Below, piece after piece: positions 62,514 through 64,000 of a DNA stretch of 64,000 nt; positions within the stretch are counted from its first letter, which is position 1, and each line of letters opens with the position of its first letter. The position numbers were made by a program, and so were the translations under genes. The notes under the pieces are model-generated. The model saw nothing but the letters and a program-made list of their open reading frames with translations, searched no databases and was not told where the DNA came from. The stretch spans positions 11,656,001-11,720,000 of the forward strand of contig CP018627.1 of the NCBI GenBank assembly GCA_002021875.1. The letters run 5' to 3'. The stretch comes from Streptomyces hygroscopicus. Its GTDB lineage: Bacteria; Actinomycetota; Actinomycetes; Streptomycetales; Streptomycetaceae.

Positions 62514-63003
62514 GGTCGGACTGGGGCGCGGACTGGATCACCCATCCCGCCTGGCGGCTGAGCAGGCGATCGGTGGCCCCGGCCTCGTCAAACTGCCCCG
62601 GACCACTGCCCGTTACGTACGGCTGGACGTCATCACCCGGCTCGGCCTGCCCCTGGCCGAGGACTTCCCCCGCCGCAGCCGGCGGCTCCAGCTCGGCGAG
62701 ATCGACCTGCGCGACTCCGCCAGCTCCACCACCGGCCTCGCCCGCGGCGCCGCGGTCACCGCCTCCGAGAGCGACACGGTCCGCAAGACCTGGGAACCCG
62801 CCCTGGCCGTGGACGGCCTGACCATCAGCGCCCGGCAGACCGCCGCAGGTTACTCCAGCGGGGCACACCCCGGTGTCTCCGGAGAGCCCATCACCCTCAC
62901 CCTCGACTGAAGACGGCAAAAACCTTCGACGAGCTGGCGCTCTACCCGCGCGGCGACGTCCTCACCGACGACGGACGGGTGCCCGGCTTCCCGGTCGATC
63001 ACG
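62514..63003 (+). pseudogene. Alpha-L-rhamnosidase-like fragment (GH78 N-terminal region), frameshifted
   Basis: Three frames together give a glycosidase N-terminal region: DWGADWITHPAWRL, then LPRTTARYVRLDVITRLGLP, LQLGEIDLRDS, VTASESDTVRKTWEPALAVD and SGEPITLTLD, then after a TGA and frame change FDELALYPRGDVLTDDGRV, PGFPVD. The discoidin-like segment is typical of bacterial rhamnosidases. The catalytic domain is absent and the fragment ends where the truncated permease begins. Confidence 0.6.
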
Positions 63004-63004
63004 C

Positions 63005-63738
63005 CGTTTCCAGCGCCGACAGCCCGAGCGGACCGTCTCCCAGCCCCAGAACGTGAAGACGCCGAGCAGGAGTCCTGAGGTGAGTGGCGCACCGCCCGCG
63101 CCGAAGGGGTTCAGCCAGCCCAGGGACGGGTGGACGGCATGCAGGGTGCTGGTGCCTGCGTGGACGCGGTAGAGGGCCACGGCCGCGAAGACCAGCAGCC
63201 CGGCCACTTGCAGCAGCGTCAGCACGTTCTGCAGCCGGGCGGAGGCCTCGGTGCTTCGGACGCACAGGGCGGACATCGCCAGGATGACCAGCACCGTCAA
63301 GGAGCGCAGGACCCAGGTGTTCTCGGCCCAGCCGTCGAGCCCCGCGGCCAGTAGGCGGAAACGCGTCCCCACCTCGGCGAGCGAGCCGACGACCATCACT
63401 CCGGTCATGGCGACGGCCCAGCCGCCCAGCCAGCCTGTGGTCGGGCCGAGGATCCTCGACACCCAGGAGAAGGTGGTGCCGCAGTCCGGGTCGACCCGGT
63501 TGAGGTAGTAGAACGCGGACGCGATCAGCAGCATCGGAACGAAGGAGGCCAGCATCACGCCGGGTACGTTGACCCCGACGAACGCCGCGATGGGACCGAT
63601 GACGGCTGCCAGCGAGTACGCGGGTGAGGTCGCGTTCAGACCAATGGCGACAGAGTCGAGAAACCCGATCGCGTTCGGATTGAGCCCGGGCGTCGGCTTG
63701 GGCGCCTCGGGAGTCCCTCGCGCACTGTCTTCGGCCAT
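63005..63738 (-). pseudogene. APC amino-acid permease, truncated after about 240 residues
   Basis: ATG 63738 begins an APC-family permease: NPNAIGFLDSVAIGLNATSP, AYSLAAVIGPIAAFVGVNVP, YYLNRVDPDCGTTFSWVSRI, LGPTTGWLGGWAVAMTGVMV. Helices 1-6 are present and the chain reaches TFWGWETV, where intact permeases (about 500 residues) continue to SLSEE and six more helices. Here it runs into non-homologous sequence fused to the rhamnosidase fragment. Transport is not expected. Confidence 0.75.
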
Positions 63739-63876
63739 GTGATCCCTCTGTCTGGATGTCCTCGGGCGTCCCCAGCAGCCAGGCCGCACTGCAATGTCGT
63801 TGGCATAAGCATCTGCCAGAACCAGCCCGAAGAGGCCAGAACTCCACCGGATATGTCAAAAGGGCATGAACCGGGG

Positions 63877-64000
63877 TCAGTCAGTCGCTCGGGCACCTGC
63901 GGCAGCCAGTTCGGCGGCGATGCCGTCCAGCAAGGTGTCAAGGACCACCGGGTAGGCGCTGTGCAGCATCCGGGCGGCGAGCAGGCGGGCGGTGGTGGCG
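63877..64000 (-). CDS. C-terminal end of a probable TetR-family regulator (continues beyond the window)
   Basis: The last 40 codons, ending TGA 63877, read LLAARMLHSAYPVVLDTLLD, GIAAELAAAGARATD, a helical C-terminus like that of TetR-type regulators. The DNA-binding domain lies outside the window, so the call rests on style only. Confidence 0.35.
   Translation of the reverse strand, partial: ATTARLLAARMLHSAYPVVLDTLLDGIAAELAAAGARATD

Noticed and set aside
1-64000. CRISPR arrays, tRNA or rRNA genes, complete insertion sequences
   Set aside because: No regularly spaced repeats, cloverleaf-like or rRNA segments, or transposase motifs were recognised on reading. A dedicated scan could not be run.

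Overview
The window reads as high-G+C actinomycete DNA, most likely from a Streptomyces or close relative. Codon third positions are strongly G/C, GTG starts are common, genes in operons overlap as ATGA, GTGA or TGATG, G+C-rich hairpins lie between convergent genes, and the sugar ABC transporters lack their own ATPase. The gene set is catabolic and accessory: no rRNA, tRNA or core machinery was seen. Together with the many broken genes this suggests a chromosomal arm. That placement is an inference.

Layout. 1-6.4 kb: a helicase with HA domains (cut by the window edge), a secreted FG-GAP protein, a dead Fic gene, a small membrane protein with an XRE regulator, and a 25-codon helicase scrap. 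6.4-18.5 kb: a metabolic cluster without an obvious known counterpart (truncated hydantoinase, HemL-like PLP enzyme with an in-frame amber, ThDP enzyme, EPSP-synthase paralogue, small HTH protein and GntR regulator, OsmC remnant, amidohydrolase, class V aminotransferase, DUF3311 protein plus sodium/solute symporter, XRE-cupin regulator). 18.6-31.5 kb: a carbon-phosphorus lyase locus (phnM L K J I I H G, phnF, phnE C D) with tandem phnI genes, a fused permease, a candidate PHO box and a divergent LysR gene. 31.6-41.5 kb: an amino-sugar or beta-glucoside system (GH3 enzyme, ABC permeases and binding protein, GntR/UTRA regulator, BadF-type kinase, GH4 enzyme, NagB deaminase), with a shared CAGACCA box in two promoters.

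41.7-45.5 kb: three alpha/beta-hydrolases in a row, the first one secreted. 46-52.9 kb: a DeoR regulator and a four-gene operon (APC permease, FGGY kinase, two FAD oxidoreductases) for an unidentified substrate. 53-56.5 kb: a secreted SGNH esterase, then 3-hydroxybutyrate dehydrogenase and acetoacetate decarboxylase, which together could turn 3-hydroxybutyrate into acetone. 56.7-61.1 kb: a broken DAO-family oxidoreductase, an Lrp regulator and a large kinase/aminotransferase fusion. 61.4-64 kb: a secreted NlpC/P60-like protein, glycosidase remnants, a truncated amino-acid permease and the tail of a probable TetR gene.

A second theme is gene decay. Two single-codon nonsense changes (Fic, hemL), three one-base indels in or next to C/G runs (helicase, phnI1, phnM), truncations (hyuA, APC permease) and multi-frame remnants (OsmC, DAO oxidoreductase, rhamnosidase) are visible. 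The one-base indels could be sequencing errors; the truncations and chimeric junctions look genuine. All functional names rest on reading motifs by eye, without database searches.
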